DNA from: Limnomonas spitsbergensis | Taxonomy: Eukaryota; Chlorophyta; Chlorophyceae; Chlamydomonadales | Reading direction: 5' to 3' | Assembly: GCA_037349105.1 (NCBI GenBank) | Contig: JAYJMM010000106.1 | Coordinates: 2,356,001 to 2,420,000, forward strand | Length of the DNA: 64,000 bases | Part shown: positions 53,301 through 63,382 of the stretch, piece after piece | Layout of the letters: every line of letters starts with the position of its first letter | Numbering within the stretch: position 1 is the first letter of the stretch | Translations under genes and position numbers: made by a program | Notes under the pieces: model-generated | Databases searched by the model: none | The model's input: the letters and a program-made list of their open reading frames with translations, nothing else | What the model was told of the DNA's origin: nothing

Positions 53301-54320
53301 CCGAAAGTTCGCCAAACAGGCCATGTCTACACTTGGCCTGTCGGTCGCTAACCAAGCCCTTGGCCCGGGCACAACTCTCTAGCAGGTTCAGACAGCTATC
53401 GCGTTCAGCTCATTGCATCTGCTACATGTTGTATTTGATGACTTGATAAGCAGTCGCTCCGTCCTCTGAGCACACTCAGTTCCTCAGCTCAAACGCAGAG
53501 AGCGGCCATCCTCCTGCCGGGCGTTGTGGCAGACCTAGATATGGACCTTTGGCGGCCCTCCTCATGGGCACTTCGGCAGTCTTCCTTCTGGGCACCATGC
53601 AGGCAGTGTTTCTATTTGAGGCGAGTGGCTCTTGTGAGATCAGGAGGAAAAGCGGACTCTAGACTTGGTAATTAGCCTTCCTCAGCTTGACAGCTCCAGC
53701 AAGAGGAGAGTCATAGGGTTCCAGCTGGTATAGGTACATGGCGACATGCAACCAAGTGATCGCCCTACCGACTGCCACAGAAGCAGGCTCACGCGGGAAG
53801 TTTTAGTGTAAATCGATTGGGGAAGGGGGAATGAATGGGAACATTGCCAGTTCAAATAAGGGCAAAGCAATTGAACATAGGAGTTACATGATGCAAGCAG
53901 AAGGCGCAGTGATCCTAAGACAGCCAGCCAGTCCAGATGTTTGACAGGCTGGTCTACTTTTGGGGTAAGCAGGAATTATTGAGAGACAATGCGTCCCAGA
54001 TTGGCATTCCGGCCCTACCGCAATTTGTGGTTAACAATGACACTTGCATGCAGTCATTGGAGCCATGCAACAAACTGAAGTCCTAAAAAGGCAATACAAT
54101 TACAGCCTTACCCCTCTCGAATAACTATTTTTTCAGAGATTCATCACCATGCAGACTTTATACACCATGGAGTATGGGTATGGGCATGATTGGCCATGAT
54201 GGCTGCGGCCATGCGAGTAATCCATGCAGCTGCATCAAGACCATACAGCTGCAAACATCCAAGTGCCTGAGAAATTGCAAACATGTCGGAGTCCCAGCCG
54301 GCCGAGAAGCCAACCTTAGC

Positions 54321-54575
54321 TCAGTCCTTCTTCCGGTCATTCTGGTGCTTCCTCTCATATTCCACCATGTACTCCCGAAACATGTCCAATGTCGTCACCA
54401 GCCGGCCATCGGGAAGGTGACGCTTGCAGTGCAGCTCCCAGCCAAGCAAGTATTCCATTTCGAGAGCATGCCCTTCGCCATCCATGTTAGCGGTAGGCGA
54501 GCCGAAGGCGCCTTTATAGGTATCTCCAATTATTACAAAGAACAAGTACAGCGCTTTCAATGGGTCCCGGCACCT
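54321..54575 (-). CDS. Conserved 85-codon terminal exon, copy B (unknown protein)
   Basis: Same exon as 45312-45566, with a TTACAG acceptor. It reads RCRDPLKALYLFFVIIGDTY and so on, with GAFG for GVFG and ERKHQ for ERTHQ, and the same stop. Its frame is intact. Confidence 0.45.
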   Translation of the reverse strand, partial: RCRDPLKALYLFFVIIGDTYKGAFGSPTANMDGEGHALEMEYLLGWELHCKRHLPDGRLVTTLDMFREYMVEYERKHQNDRKKD

Positions 54576-54999
54576 CTGTAAGACAAAGGGAGGAAGACTT
54601 GATAGTCCATACATGTGGAGGGATAAGCACACCGCTAACGGTATCCAGATTTTCCCCGTCATACTCCGTTCCTCACCACTATTTCTTCTTCATTCGTTAC
54701 AAGGCGATTGCTCTCGTCAGCGCCTGCTTGCCCACTTCGTCCACTCATCCGCAGAACGTAAAGAGACGAAATTGTTCGGTGAAATAGGTCATTCGATACG
54801 ACAGTTCGTGTAGTGGCACAGTCAGGAGAATCGCTCGACTTGGACTAATTCTAGCCGGCCCTGTAGAGGTGGTTAGCAAATTAAGCATGTGGTTCCGGAG
54901 GCAACCAGGTTGACGTGGCGAAAGAAGCCGACGTGGCCAGTGGCGTGTATAAGATTGGGCGAGTGACTCCTTTCCTTGGTAGCATTTCATAAGAAAAAC

Positions 55000-57900
55000 A
55001 TGAACATTCTCAGCTCTAACATCTCATTGCGAGGCCAGGCTACCGGCGTACGCCCCATTTCATCTGTGTTTCGATACCAGGCAACTGCTGCTGGAGCCCT
55101 AAGTTCAAGACACGCACCTCCATGCGCTCTCACAGCCAGCGTTTCCAACGAAAGCCGACAGCCAGTTGAGAACAGACGGCTGCACTTGTTGCACTGGGGA
55201 AGAAATGGCCAGTCCGTGCTTGTGATTCCGAGGGCTTTCGCGCTCCCCTCGCCCCACGCGTCCTCGCCACGTGCCAAGCCCATGGCCACGACGCCAGTCA
55301 CAGACGTGCTGCAGCTACGAGCTAGCGACCAGCGGGCGATCAAGGCACTCTTCGAACTGAATGGCTTCCTTCTAGACCAAACCAAGGTGAGGAAGCCGAA
55401 AGCTGCGGGTTATTTGGACGCTGAGGTGGGAGCAACTAACAAGCTTGCTTGAGTTGTGGGCATTGGCTGCCATGAGCCAGCGGCTTCATTATTAAAATTA
55501 CAATTTATCAGCAGCAGCCTAGCCCAGCGAAGAAATACCCGTCATTACACTCACTTGCTGTTCCCTACTGCTGACATGGCGGCGCCATGTTAGCAGTTTA
55601 TTTTGTGCACACTGATCCACCTGGGGAGGCTTCCACGTGGCTTCCACTGGCCGATGGGTATCTAAATTTGAACCTCTGCACCAGGTCTGCTCTGCTGTGA
55701 TGGAGCTCAATTGTAGCCAAAAAAGCACCCTCAACAAATACCCTCTGCGCCTCCCCCCCTGTCTGCCTTTGATGCTCGGTTAGGGCTTGATAGGAAGATG
55801 CAGAGATTGGCATGCACAACGCGGCCTCCTTGGCTCAGGTTAGGGCCACCTTCATATCTCTAAACTAATGATGCTCGCTCAGCTCAAAGCCTCAAACCCT
55901 ACCCCCTGAAACACCCTCCTTCCGAGTGCTGACATGCCCCCTTTCAATCCCCCCCCCCCCCCAGCTTCACAGCTATTAGGATGTGTGCCAGTAACATGCA
56001 CACTGTGATGTAGCTGAATGGTAGCTGAAGTCCGCTTAATTAAACTTTGTTCCTCTCCCTCTGCCCTTTCGTCACAGTTGAAGACTTGGATGCTTGACAA
56101 TGGCATGCACATCGTGGCCTCCTCGGCCGAGGGCAGCACTGCCCCCACCATCGTCCACTCGATGCAGGACACCTTTGAGGACTATGAGGACATGCAGGGT
56201 GCCCCACTTGACCAGGTCATGAGGGACTGGCTCAACAAGGTACTGTCCTTGTAGCCTATCCTTTGCCTGCTATCCTCCTAGATAGCTGGAAAGGTGCATG
56301 CCTTTTCATTATGCCTGCCTGCCCGCCCACATGTCCCCCCGCCGCTAGTGCTTCTTTTTTCAGCTACAAGGCCACCTTGAGCAGGCTGCCCCACGGCCGC
56401 CATAGGCCCGATTGGGACCAGGCCTAGTCCGGCCTACGACTGGTGGCCAATGCAGCATTGCTGGCCACAAACGGGGCTTCCGGCTAGATGTCGGGGTGTA
56501 GCTGCCATGTAGCTGATCCATGTAAAAAGAAACACTGCCCGCCCCCCACTGGCCTGCTTGCTAGCATCAGCCGGGTCAAATGTGCACCGTCATTGGACAT
56601 CCACTTGCCTGCCTACTAGCCAGCCTTCCTGACGTCTTCGGTATCTAGGGTTGAGCAGGGCCACTCGTAACATCAGGCATCAGACGGTACAGGTGGTGCT
56701 GACACTGCTGATCAGCCTGCCCGCCCGTTCTGTAGAACCACTCCTCGCTCGTGATATCTAGCGCTAGGCGTTATGAATGGCAGCGCAGAACTTGGAATAG
56801 TTTGACACTGCCTCCCAGCTTGCCTGCCTTCTGTCGGTTTCAACTTGACTTATCCTGTTGGCACAGCTGATCAGGGATGTGGGACCCGTAGCCCTTCTCT
56901 AGTAGCAACTTGCACACCTGAGGCATGTACTCCACCTCAGTGTTCCATCTCAGACCCAGTAGCAGTAGGAACGCTATATCTCTTTAGCAACAGCCCCTCT
57001 CCCCTCATTGTAGCGCGTTAACTTGCCATGCAAGAGGCCATGCAAGAAGCCATGCAAGGGGCCATGCAGGAAGCCTTGATGCTCAGGAGCTCAGTTTTTC
57101 CAGGCCATAACTGGCCTGAGGACATACTCTAGTCACGGACGTGTTTCGTTTTAGGGTGTTTTAGCGACTACGGTGATCCAAAAGTCGCCGACACTGCCGA
57201 CATTGACTATCGGCTCTGTAGTCATTGTCGGCAGTGTCGGCTACTCGACTGAGAAGCAGCACTGTCATTTGTGAATCAGGACTTCCGTTATGTCCTCCGA
57301 GTCAACCTCTCGTAAATCTAGTGATCCTGAGAGGTCCCCAAGGCCCCTCCCGTTGCCGAGGCCATCCACATCTGGGAGGATGCAGCCTTTAAGAGGGGGC
57401 GCTACCACTAGTCATCATGCATATCTGATATCTCATCCGTTGCATTTATAATTTTCTGCAAAACTAGGCCTCAGCCATAACTCGGTATATTTCTGCCTTG
57501 GCTAGAACCTGGTTATAATCATTATTGGTCTTGCTGCCATTGACCTCCGAATTAATTCAGTTTCAGTTAGTAGGCTCCAGTATAATAAGGCCACTTTGTA
57601 GGCTCGAACGAATGACTTGTGGTTTCTTGGTTCATTGCGACTCTTAACATGGGCTCATTGGATTCACACAGTCAAATTGCAACAGGTTTGGTACAAGAAT
57701 CCCAAGTAAAGGCTGCAGAATATTCCGAGCCTTTGGAGCTTCATCCGCAACCCCCCACCGGGGGCTGCTGGCCCCCGGACCCCAGGCGTGGGCTTCCCCA
57801 CCCCCAACACACACCCGCGTGGCTTCGCCGTACCTTCCACACTTTTTAACACCACAGCATTTTAAGGCCTCAATCAAACTTTCTACGCATGATTTATAGC

Positions 57901-60900
57901 GGCCGTGGAGTGCTTGTTGGTCGTGTGCCTTTCCTATTCCAGCTCGCCTTTACTCAGCTGTCGACGAGGGCCCCTTGCGCACCCGGGCTGTTTTTCTATG
58001 TCCGCGTCTCAGATTTCTAGGGTTGGGCGGCCGGTCTCACACCTTGTTAAGTCACAGCAAAAGAATAATAAGTTTATGAAGGAAACACGAAACGGGCCCC
58101 GCCTCACCCCGCCCCTTCCCGCCTTAAGCGGGCCCCGCCCCTCAAGGCCCTGCCGCTGCCTTTGCCGATACGCAGGAAACCTCGATCGACAGCATGGAGG
58201 AGAGCTTTGCCCTCGGATATGGAGACGGCAGCTCGGCAGCTGCAGTCGCGGACGCCGTGCCCTCAGTGCCCTGGGTGGGCGCGGCCGCTGCGGCGTCCCT
58301 TGGCTCCGCCACCGCCGGCCTGAACCGCTCGGCCAACTTGGCTGCGTCGCGGCTGGCGCAGGCGACCAGCCATGCGGCCTCGCTGGCGCTCTCGAAGTTC
58401 AGCTCTGCCGCGCAGTCCATGCAGGTAGGACGATGGGATGTCTCCCACTCTCCCCATAGGTGGCTTGATCCACACTGAAATTGGCACCGGATGCGTTGGC
58501 GGTATTTTCCCCAAGTTGTTTTTTTGTGTGTATATGCAACATATGATACTGCATTCCTTTTGGGGAGGGAGAATTACACTTCTCCTTTCGTTTCCAGTCT
58601 TTCTGTCTACCTTCTGGGTATCAGATTGCTTCACTCCCAACTACCGGTACACAGTTGGGCTCCCACGCGGCAGACCCTTTTTGAGTAGGGCACGGTGGTG
58701 TATTTTTATTGACAGGAGGTATCCGAGGCTGGCAAGCTGGAAGACCATGAACTCCTAGCTGCTAACAACTGTTTTTCCAGGTTTTACATTCAACGCTTAG
58801 TTCAAAAATCGAAACGTGGATGCCTTATCTCTCCGCCCGCGTCTCTCATCTTCTTGACTCAACGTGACACGATTCCTCGTTTCTCAGTTTCATAAACCGC
58901 ATTCTTTTCGTATTAAAAGCTTGCGGTGGCCCCTTTTCCCCTGGTCCCTCTTCTTCGACTGGCGCCCCTACGGATCCTGAAACCCCTTAAACGAGTTATA
59001 TTATAACGCTGTCCCCTTACCGAACTCACCTGTATTCCTGCGCAGAGCACGCGATGGATCGCGTTTGACGACGAGGACTCCACGTCGCGCGTCATCGCCG
59101 TCAGCGCAGGCGCCGAGGCCACTCGGGCGGCGCGCAGCCGCTCCTCGTCGTGTTCCGTGCAGTTGGAGGGCAGCCACAGCGCGAGGATAAACAGGATGCT
59201 GCAGGAGGAGGCGCGCGGGCTGGTGCTGCAGCTGCTGCCGCTGGTGGTAGAGGCCACAGAGCGGGGCATGCAGGTCACCTTAACGGTGAGTTTGACTGGC
59301 GATGCGTGGAATGCCGTTTTCATTCACCTGAAGGGAGGGTGCACGTACTGGTACTGCAGCTGCTGCCGCTGGTGGTGGAGGCCTCAAGAGCGGGGCATGC
59401 AGGTCACCTTAACGGTGAGTTTGACTGGCGAAGTGGGGAATGCCGTTTGCATTCACCTGAAGGGTGGGCGCACGTACTGGTACTGATGCTGCTGCTGATG
59501 GTGGTCGCGGCGACAGAACGGGGCATGCAAGTTACATGGACGGTGAGTGTGGGGCCCGCACAGTGTTCCTTTTTCGGCTACAATTTACCATCGGAAGCCC
59601 GCCCTGCCGCCTCCAAAAGCCCGATTGAAACCAAGCCAGGACCGGCCTACGAGACTGGTGCCCAAGACAGTTTGGTTGGCCACAACTGGGAGCTCTGGCC
59701 AGAGGCCAGAGTTTAGCTGACATGTAGCTGAGTCACGAAAAAATGTCACTGGGCCCGCAGGGCATTCAGTCCACGTTGGTGGAGTGGAGATTGCAAGTTG
59801 CGCTGACAGTGAGAATGCAGGGCGCAGGCTGCATCTGATTTTGCTGCTACTGCTGCTGGTTGTTGAGGCGACGGACCTGGGCTTGCAGTACGATTGAAAT
59901 ATGAGACTATGGTTGAAATATGCTCTCCTGCCTTGCCGTGTTTTTTCGCAGGGCGCCGGTGCGAATGGCTGCCTAGCCGGTGTTAAATATGCTCTGGCTG
60001 CCTAGCCGGCCTGAAATATGAGGCTATGATTCAGATATGCCTCTGTTGGTTTTCCACAGGGCGCCGGTGCGAGTGGCTGCCTAGCCGGTGTGAGCACGCT
60101 GCTTTGCGCCCGAAGAGGTCTAGGCTGCTCCGCCAACATCAATGCCGTCGCGTTCGACCCGCCCGCCTGTATCGGCGAGGAGGCCGACAGCACCTGGTGC
60201 AACGAGGGGGGCTGCAACCTGCAGGTGAATTGTGGTGGGCTGCAACCTGCAGGTGACAAGTGGTGGGCTGCAACCTGCAGGTGATTAGTGGTGGGCCGCA
60301 ACCTGCAGGTGATTAGTGGTGGGCTGCAACCTGCAGGTGATTAGTGGTGGGCTGCAACCTGCAGGTGATTAGTGGTAGGCTGCAACCTGCAGGTGATTAG
60401 TGTTGGGCTGCAACCTGCAGGTGATTAGTGGTGGGCTGCAACCTGCAGGTGATTAGTGGTAGGCTGCAACCTGCAGGTGATTAGTGTTGGTCTGCAACCT
60501 GCAGGTGATTAGTGGTGGGCTGCAACCTGCAGGTGATTAGTGGTAGGCTGCAACCTGCAGGTGATTAGTGGTGGGCTGCAACCTGCAGGTGATTAGTGGT
60601 GGGCTGCAACCTGCAGGTGATTAGTGGTAGGCTGCAACCTGCAGGTGATTAGTGGTAGGCTGCAACCTGCAGGTGATTAGTGGTGGGCTGCAACCTGCAG
60701 GTGATTAGTGTTGGGCTGCAACCTGCAGGTGATTAGTGGTGGGCTGCAACCTGCAGGTGATTAGTGGTGGGCTGCAACCTGCAGGTGATTAGTGTTGGGC
60801 TGCAACCTGCAGGTGATTAGTGGTAGGCTGCAACCTGCAGGTGATTAGTGGTGGGCTGCAACCTGCAGGTGATTAGTGTTGGGCTGCAACCTGCAGGTGA

Positions 60901-63067
60901 TTAGTGGTGGGCTGCAACCTGCAGGTGATTAGTGTTGGGCTGCAACCTGCAGGTGATTAGTGTTGGGCTGCAACCTGCAGGTGATTAGTGGTGGGCTGCA
61001 ACCTGCAGGTGATTAGTGTTGGGCTGCAACCTGCAGGTGATTAGTGTTGGGCTGCAACCTGCAGGTGATTAGTGTTGGGCTGCAACCTGCAGGTGATTAG
61101 TGTTGGGCTGCAACCTGCAGGTGATTAGTGGTGGGCTGCAACCTGCAGGTGATTAGTGTTGGGCTGCAACCTGCAGGTGATTAGTGTTGGGCTGCAACCT
61201 GCAGGTGATTAGTGGTGGGCTGCAACCTGCAGGTGCTTAGTGGTAGGCCGCATTTAGGGGTTGGACAGAAACGTGCAAGTGACTAGTAGTGGGCTGCAAT
61301 TAGGGGGTAGACAGAAACTTGCCGGTGACTAGTGGTGGGCTGCAATTAGGGGTTGGGCAGAAACGTGCAGGTGACTAGTGGTGGGCTGCAATGAGGGGTT
61401 GGGCAGGAACGTGCTGGTGACTAGTGGTGGGCTGCATTTAGGGGTTAAGCAGAAACGTGCAGGTGATTAGTGGTGGGCTGCATTTAGGGGTTGGGCAGGG
61501 ATGTGCTGGTGACTAGTGGTGGGCTGCAATTAGGGGTTGAACAGAAACGTGCTGGTGAGTAGTCGTGGGCTGCAATTAGGGCTTAAACAGAAACGTGCAG
61601 GTGACTAGTGGTGGGCTGCAACTAGGGGTTACACAGAGATGTGCTGGTGACTAGTGGTGGGCTGTAACTAGAGTTTAAACAGAAATGTGCGAGTGACTAG
61701 TGGTGGGCTGCAATTAGGGGTTAAACAGAGACGTGCTGGTGACTAGTGATGGGATGCAATTAGGGGTTAAACAGAAATGTGCCGGTGACTAGTGATGGGC
61801 TGCAATTAGGGGTTGAACAGAAATGTGCAGGTGACTAGTGATGGGCTGCAAGTAGGGGTAAAACAGAAACGTGCAGGTGACTAGTCGTGGGATGCAATTA
61901 GGGGTTAAACAGAGACGTGCTGGTGACTAGTGGTGAAGTGCAATTAGGGGTTGGACAGCAATGTGCCGGTGACTAGTGGTGGGCTGCAATAAGGGGTTGG
62001 ACAGAAAAAACGTGCAGGTGACTAGTGATGGGCTGCAATTAGGGGTTAAACAGAAATGTGCAGGTGAGTAGTGGTGAAGTGCAATTAGGTGTTGGACAGC
62101 AATGTGCTGGGCAGAAATGGGCTCACCCCCCCAAAAGGTGGTTCATTTAAAAACTGGTTCATTCAAAATGAAATTGAAATTGAAAATATGCCGTGTGATT
62201 AAGTTTTCTAAAATGCAGGGTTAGCAACCTAGATGGCTATGATGGACGAGATGCTGTCCCGCGGGCCTATACCAGTTACCGGTTTTATGTCAGTTGTGTG
62301 CCTTTCCTGTTCCTGCTCGCCTTTTCTCAGATGAGGACAAGGGCCGCATGCGGACCCTGGCTGTTTACTGTGTTAGCTTCTCATTTTTTCAGGGTTGGGC
62401 GGCCGGCCTCACACCCTGTTAAGTTCAAGCAGAAGGTATTTCTCTTATTTTTTCTGGTACTATTGGCAACAATTGGAGACCTGTACATGGAGACCTGTAA
62501 ATGGAGACATGTAATTTAATTAATTAATTCAAACCTGCAAATTCGGAAGTGTCCCTAAGCATGAGTGCCACCAAGCAACCATTTCTGCTGGTACTATAAA
62601 GTATGTGATCAGATGTGTTGTCCAACGCTGGGTGAGCAAGAGATCATGGACGAGATCATGTCCCGCAGGGTCTCTGTACCAGTTACCGGTATCTTTTCTT
62701 GACGGTACAAAAGCAAATTGATAACATGTTTCGTCCCACGCAGGACGAGCAGGAGATGGTTGACGAGATCATGTCGCGCGGTCTCCTGGCGGAGCTGGGT
62801 CTCCGACGCGGCATCGTGCGCAGCGTCTACGTGGCCGTCGGCGGCTCCGCCCGGCTGTCGGAGGCCGCGAGCGATGACGTGACTGGGCCCTGGGGCCTTC
62901 TTGGCTCGCTTGCGTCCCAGGCGGGTCTCGGCACGCTGCTTGGCATGACGCAGGCCCAGGAGGAGGATGGCGGAGATCAAACCGCGGTCTTTGTTGAGCG
63001 AGGCGCGGGGGGCGAAGGGATCACGGTTTGGAAGCCTCTGGGGCAGGCGTTCAAGGCTGTTTATTAG
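55000..63067 (+). CDS. Plastid class-3 lipase-like protein, probable pseudoenzyme
   Basis: Six phase-0 exons: 55000-55386, 56078-56239, 58176-58424, 59046-59285, 60060-60224, 62744-63067; 508 residues. The first 90 or so residues look like a transit peptide. Resemblance to plastid class-3 (alpha/beta-hydrolase) lipases, judged by eye: WIAFDDEDSTSRVIAVSAGA (about 270) like the WF..DD..TR..VI.G segment; LVLQLLPLVVEATERGMQVT then LTGAGASGCLAG (343-356) where the family has TGHSLGGS; NAVAFDPPACI (374-384) like the strand after the elbow; LLAELGLRRGIVRSVYVAVG (414-433) where the family has the catalytic Asp segment. The nucleophile Ser position reads Gly, and the Asp position also reads Gly. An Ala-rich exon 3 (184-266) is unusual. 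It may be non-catalytic or regulatory. Family call moderate, gene model strong. Confidence 0.75.
55387..56077. other. Lipase-like gene intron 1
   Basis: Carries a block (GCACAACGCGGCCTCCTTGG, about 55812) that resembles the start of exon 2 (GCACATCGTGGCCTCCTCGG, 56105), together with GATGCAGAGATTGGCATG-like sequence: an acceptor-side copy. TGTAGCTGAATGGTAGCTGA at 56012 is a recurring dispersed motif. Confidence 0.55.
56346..56537 (+). mobile_element. hAT-like MITE family A, full copy
   Basis: 192 bp; ends TAGTGCTTCTTTTTTCAGCT and ..GTAAAAAGAAACACTG. It is flanked by CCCGCCGC (56338-56345) and CCCGCCCC (56538-56545), an 8-bp target duplication with one mismatch. In lipase-like intron 2. Confidence 0.85.
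57187..57241. other. Near-perfect hairpin
   Basis: Arms GCCGACACTGCCGACATTGA.. and ..TCATTGTCGGCAGTGTCGGC pair over 23 bp with one mismatch around a 9-nt loop (TCGGCTCTG). It could be a small-RNA precursor or a folded mobile-element core. In lipase-like intron 2. Confidence 0.8.
57921..58065 (+). repeat. Dispersed repeat family C, copy 1
   Basis: GTGTGCCTTTCCTATTCC, AGCTCGCCTTTACTCAG, GGCTGTTTTTCT, AGGGTTGGGCGGCCGGTCTC, ACACCTTGTTAAGT. The second copy is at 62296. Confidence 0.8.
58565..58715 (-). repeat. Dispersed repeat family B, diverged reverse copy
   Basis: TACACTTCTCCTTTCGTTTC, TACCTTCTGGGTATCAG, ACAGTTGGGCTCCCACGCGG, CAGACCCTTTTTGAG, GGTGTA. In lipase-like intron 3. Confidence 0.65.
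59212..59550 (+). repeat. Donor-side copies of lipase-like exon 4
   Basis: The exon end (GTGCTGCAGCTGCTGCCGCT, GGTGGTAGAGGCC, CGGGGCATGCAGGTCACCTT, AACG then GTGAGT) is repeated at about 59345-59420 and 59478-59548. Both copies keep CGGTGAGT. A fainter trace is at about 59838-59890. The unit is about 125 bp. Confidence 0.92.
59561..59751 (+). mobile_element. hAT-like MITE family A, full copy with perfect TSD
   Basis: 191 bp; ends CAGTGTTCCTTTTTCGGCTA and ..CGAAAAAATGTCACTG. It is flanked on both sides by GGCCCGCA (59553-59560, 59752-59759). In lipase-like intron 4, directly after the third exon 4 donor copy. Confidence 0.92.
59940..60080 (+). repeat. Acceptor-side copies of lipase-like exon 5
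   Basis: TTTTTCGCAG + GGCGCCGGTGCGAATGGCTG at 59943 precedes the real TTTCCACAG + GGCGCCGGTGCGAGTGGCTG at 60060. A partial GGCTGCCTAGCCGGCCTGAA lies at 59997 in between. Confidence 0.9.
60196..61250 (+). repeat. 28-bp minisatellite seeded by the exon 5 donor
   Basis: About 38 units of GGGCTGCAACCTGCAGGTGA / TTAGTGGT. The first is the real exon end (GGCTGCAACCTGCAG then GTGAAT at 60224/60225), so each unit is a copy of the coding end plus donor. T/G and A/G variants mark subunits. Confidence 0.97.
61250..62110 (+). repeat. 46-bp array continuing from the 28-bp array
   Basis: About 19 diverged units of GGTGACTAGTGGTGGGCTGC / AATTAGGGGTTAAACAGAAA / CGTGCA. They retain GGTGA.TAGTGGTGGGCTGCAA from the 28-bp unit, so this looks like an older, decayed and extended derivative. 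Confidence 0.9.
62225..62690 (+). repeat. Acceptor-side copies of lipase-like exon 6
   Basis: ATGGACGAGATGCTGTCCCG at about 62243 and GAGATCATGGACGAGATCAT..GTCCCGCAGG at about 62638 echo the exon 6 start (GAGATGGTTGACGAGATCAT..GTCGCGCGG) at 62752. Both copies are followed by ACCAGTTACCGGT. Confidence 0.82.
62296..62436 (+). repeat. Dispersed repeat family C, copy 2
   Basis: GTGTGCCTTTCCTGTTCC, TGCTCGCCTTTTCTCAG, AGGGTTGGGCGGCCGGCCTC, ACACCCTGTTAAGT. It lies between the two exon 6 acceptor copies. Confidence 0.8.
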
Positions 63068-63097
63068 GAGCTGCTTTCAGGCTCAGGCTTGTAAACA

Positions 63098-63292
63098 GGG
63101 CTCTTCTTTCGGCTGCCGGTCCACCTTGGACAGGCCACCCACAGCTGCCGAAGGCTCGGTTGGGACCCATCCTGGACCAGCCTACGATTGATGGCTTAAG
63201 CAGCATGTCTGGCCACAAATGGGGCCCCGCCTTCCGGGGGCTGGAGCGTAGCTGACGTGTAGCCGAGCATGAAAAAAGAAACACTGCGCCTC
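63098..63292 (+). mobile_element. hAT-like MITE family A, copy after the lipase-like gene
   Basis: TCTTCTTTCGGCTGCCGGTC, GGACCAGCCTACGATTGATG, GTAGCTGACGTGTAGCCGAG, and end AAAAAAGAAACACTG. It begins about 30 bp after the stop codon, so it probably lies in the 3' UTR. No clear target duplication was found. Confidence 0.8.
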
Positions 63293-63382
63293 TGCATTTT
63301 AGCCCTTAAAAGGGCGCCGTTGGCTTAACTTTCAGGCCCTGATCTGCAGGATCTTCATTGGGGATGGGTAGCCCATGAAGCA

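Larger units (their letters stand above)
48435..54770 (+). repeat. Direct segmental duplication, copy B
   Basis: Counterpart of 39430-45770, offset by about 9.0-9.9 kb depending on local insertions. Its left edge lies within the amplified exon 16 donor repeats (GACGAGGAGCTCACGGAAAT), so the exon 16 body itself is not duplicated. It ends about 230 bp before the lipase-like gene. Confidence 0.9.

Noticed and set aside
57250..57420. Possible extra exon (SSDPERSPRPLPLPRPS-like reading) in lipase-like intron 2
   Set aside because: Not needed for phase, no family similarity, and no convincing acceptor/donor pair was seen.
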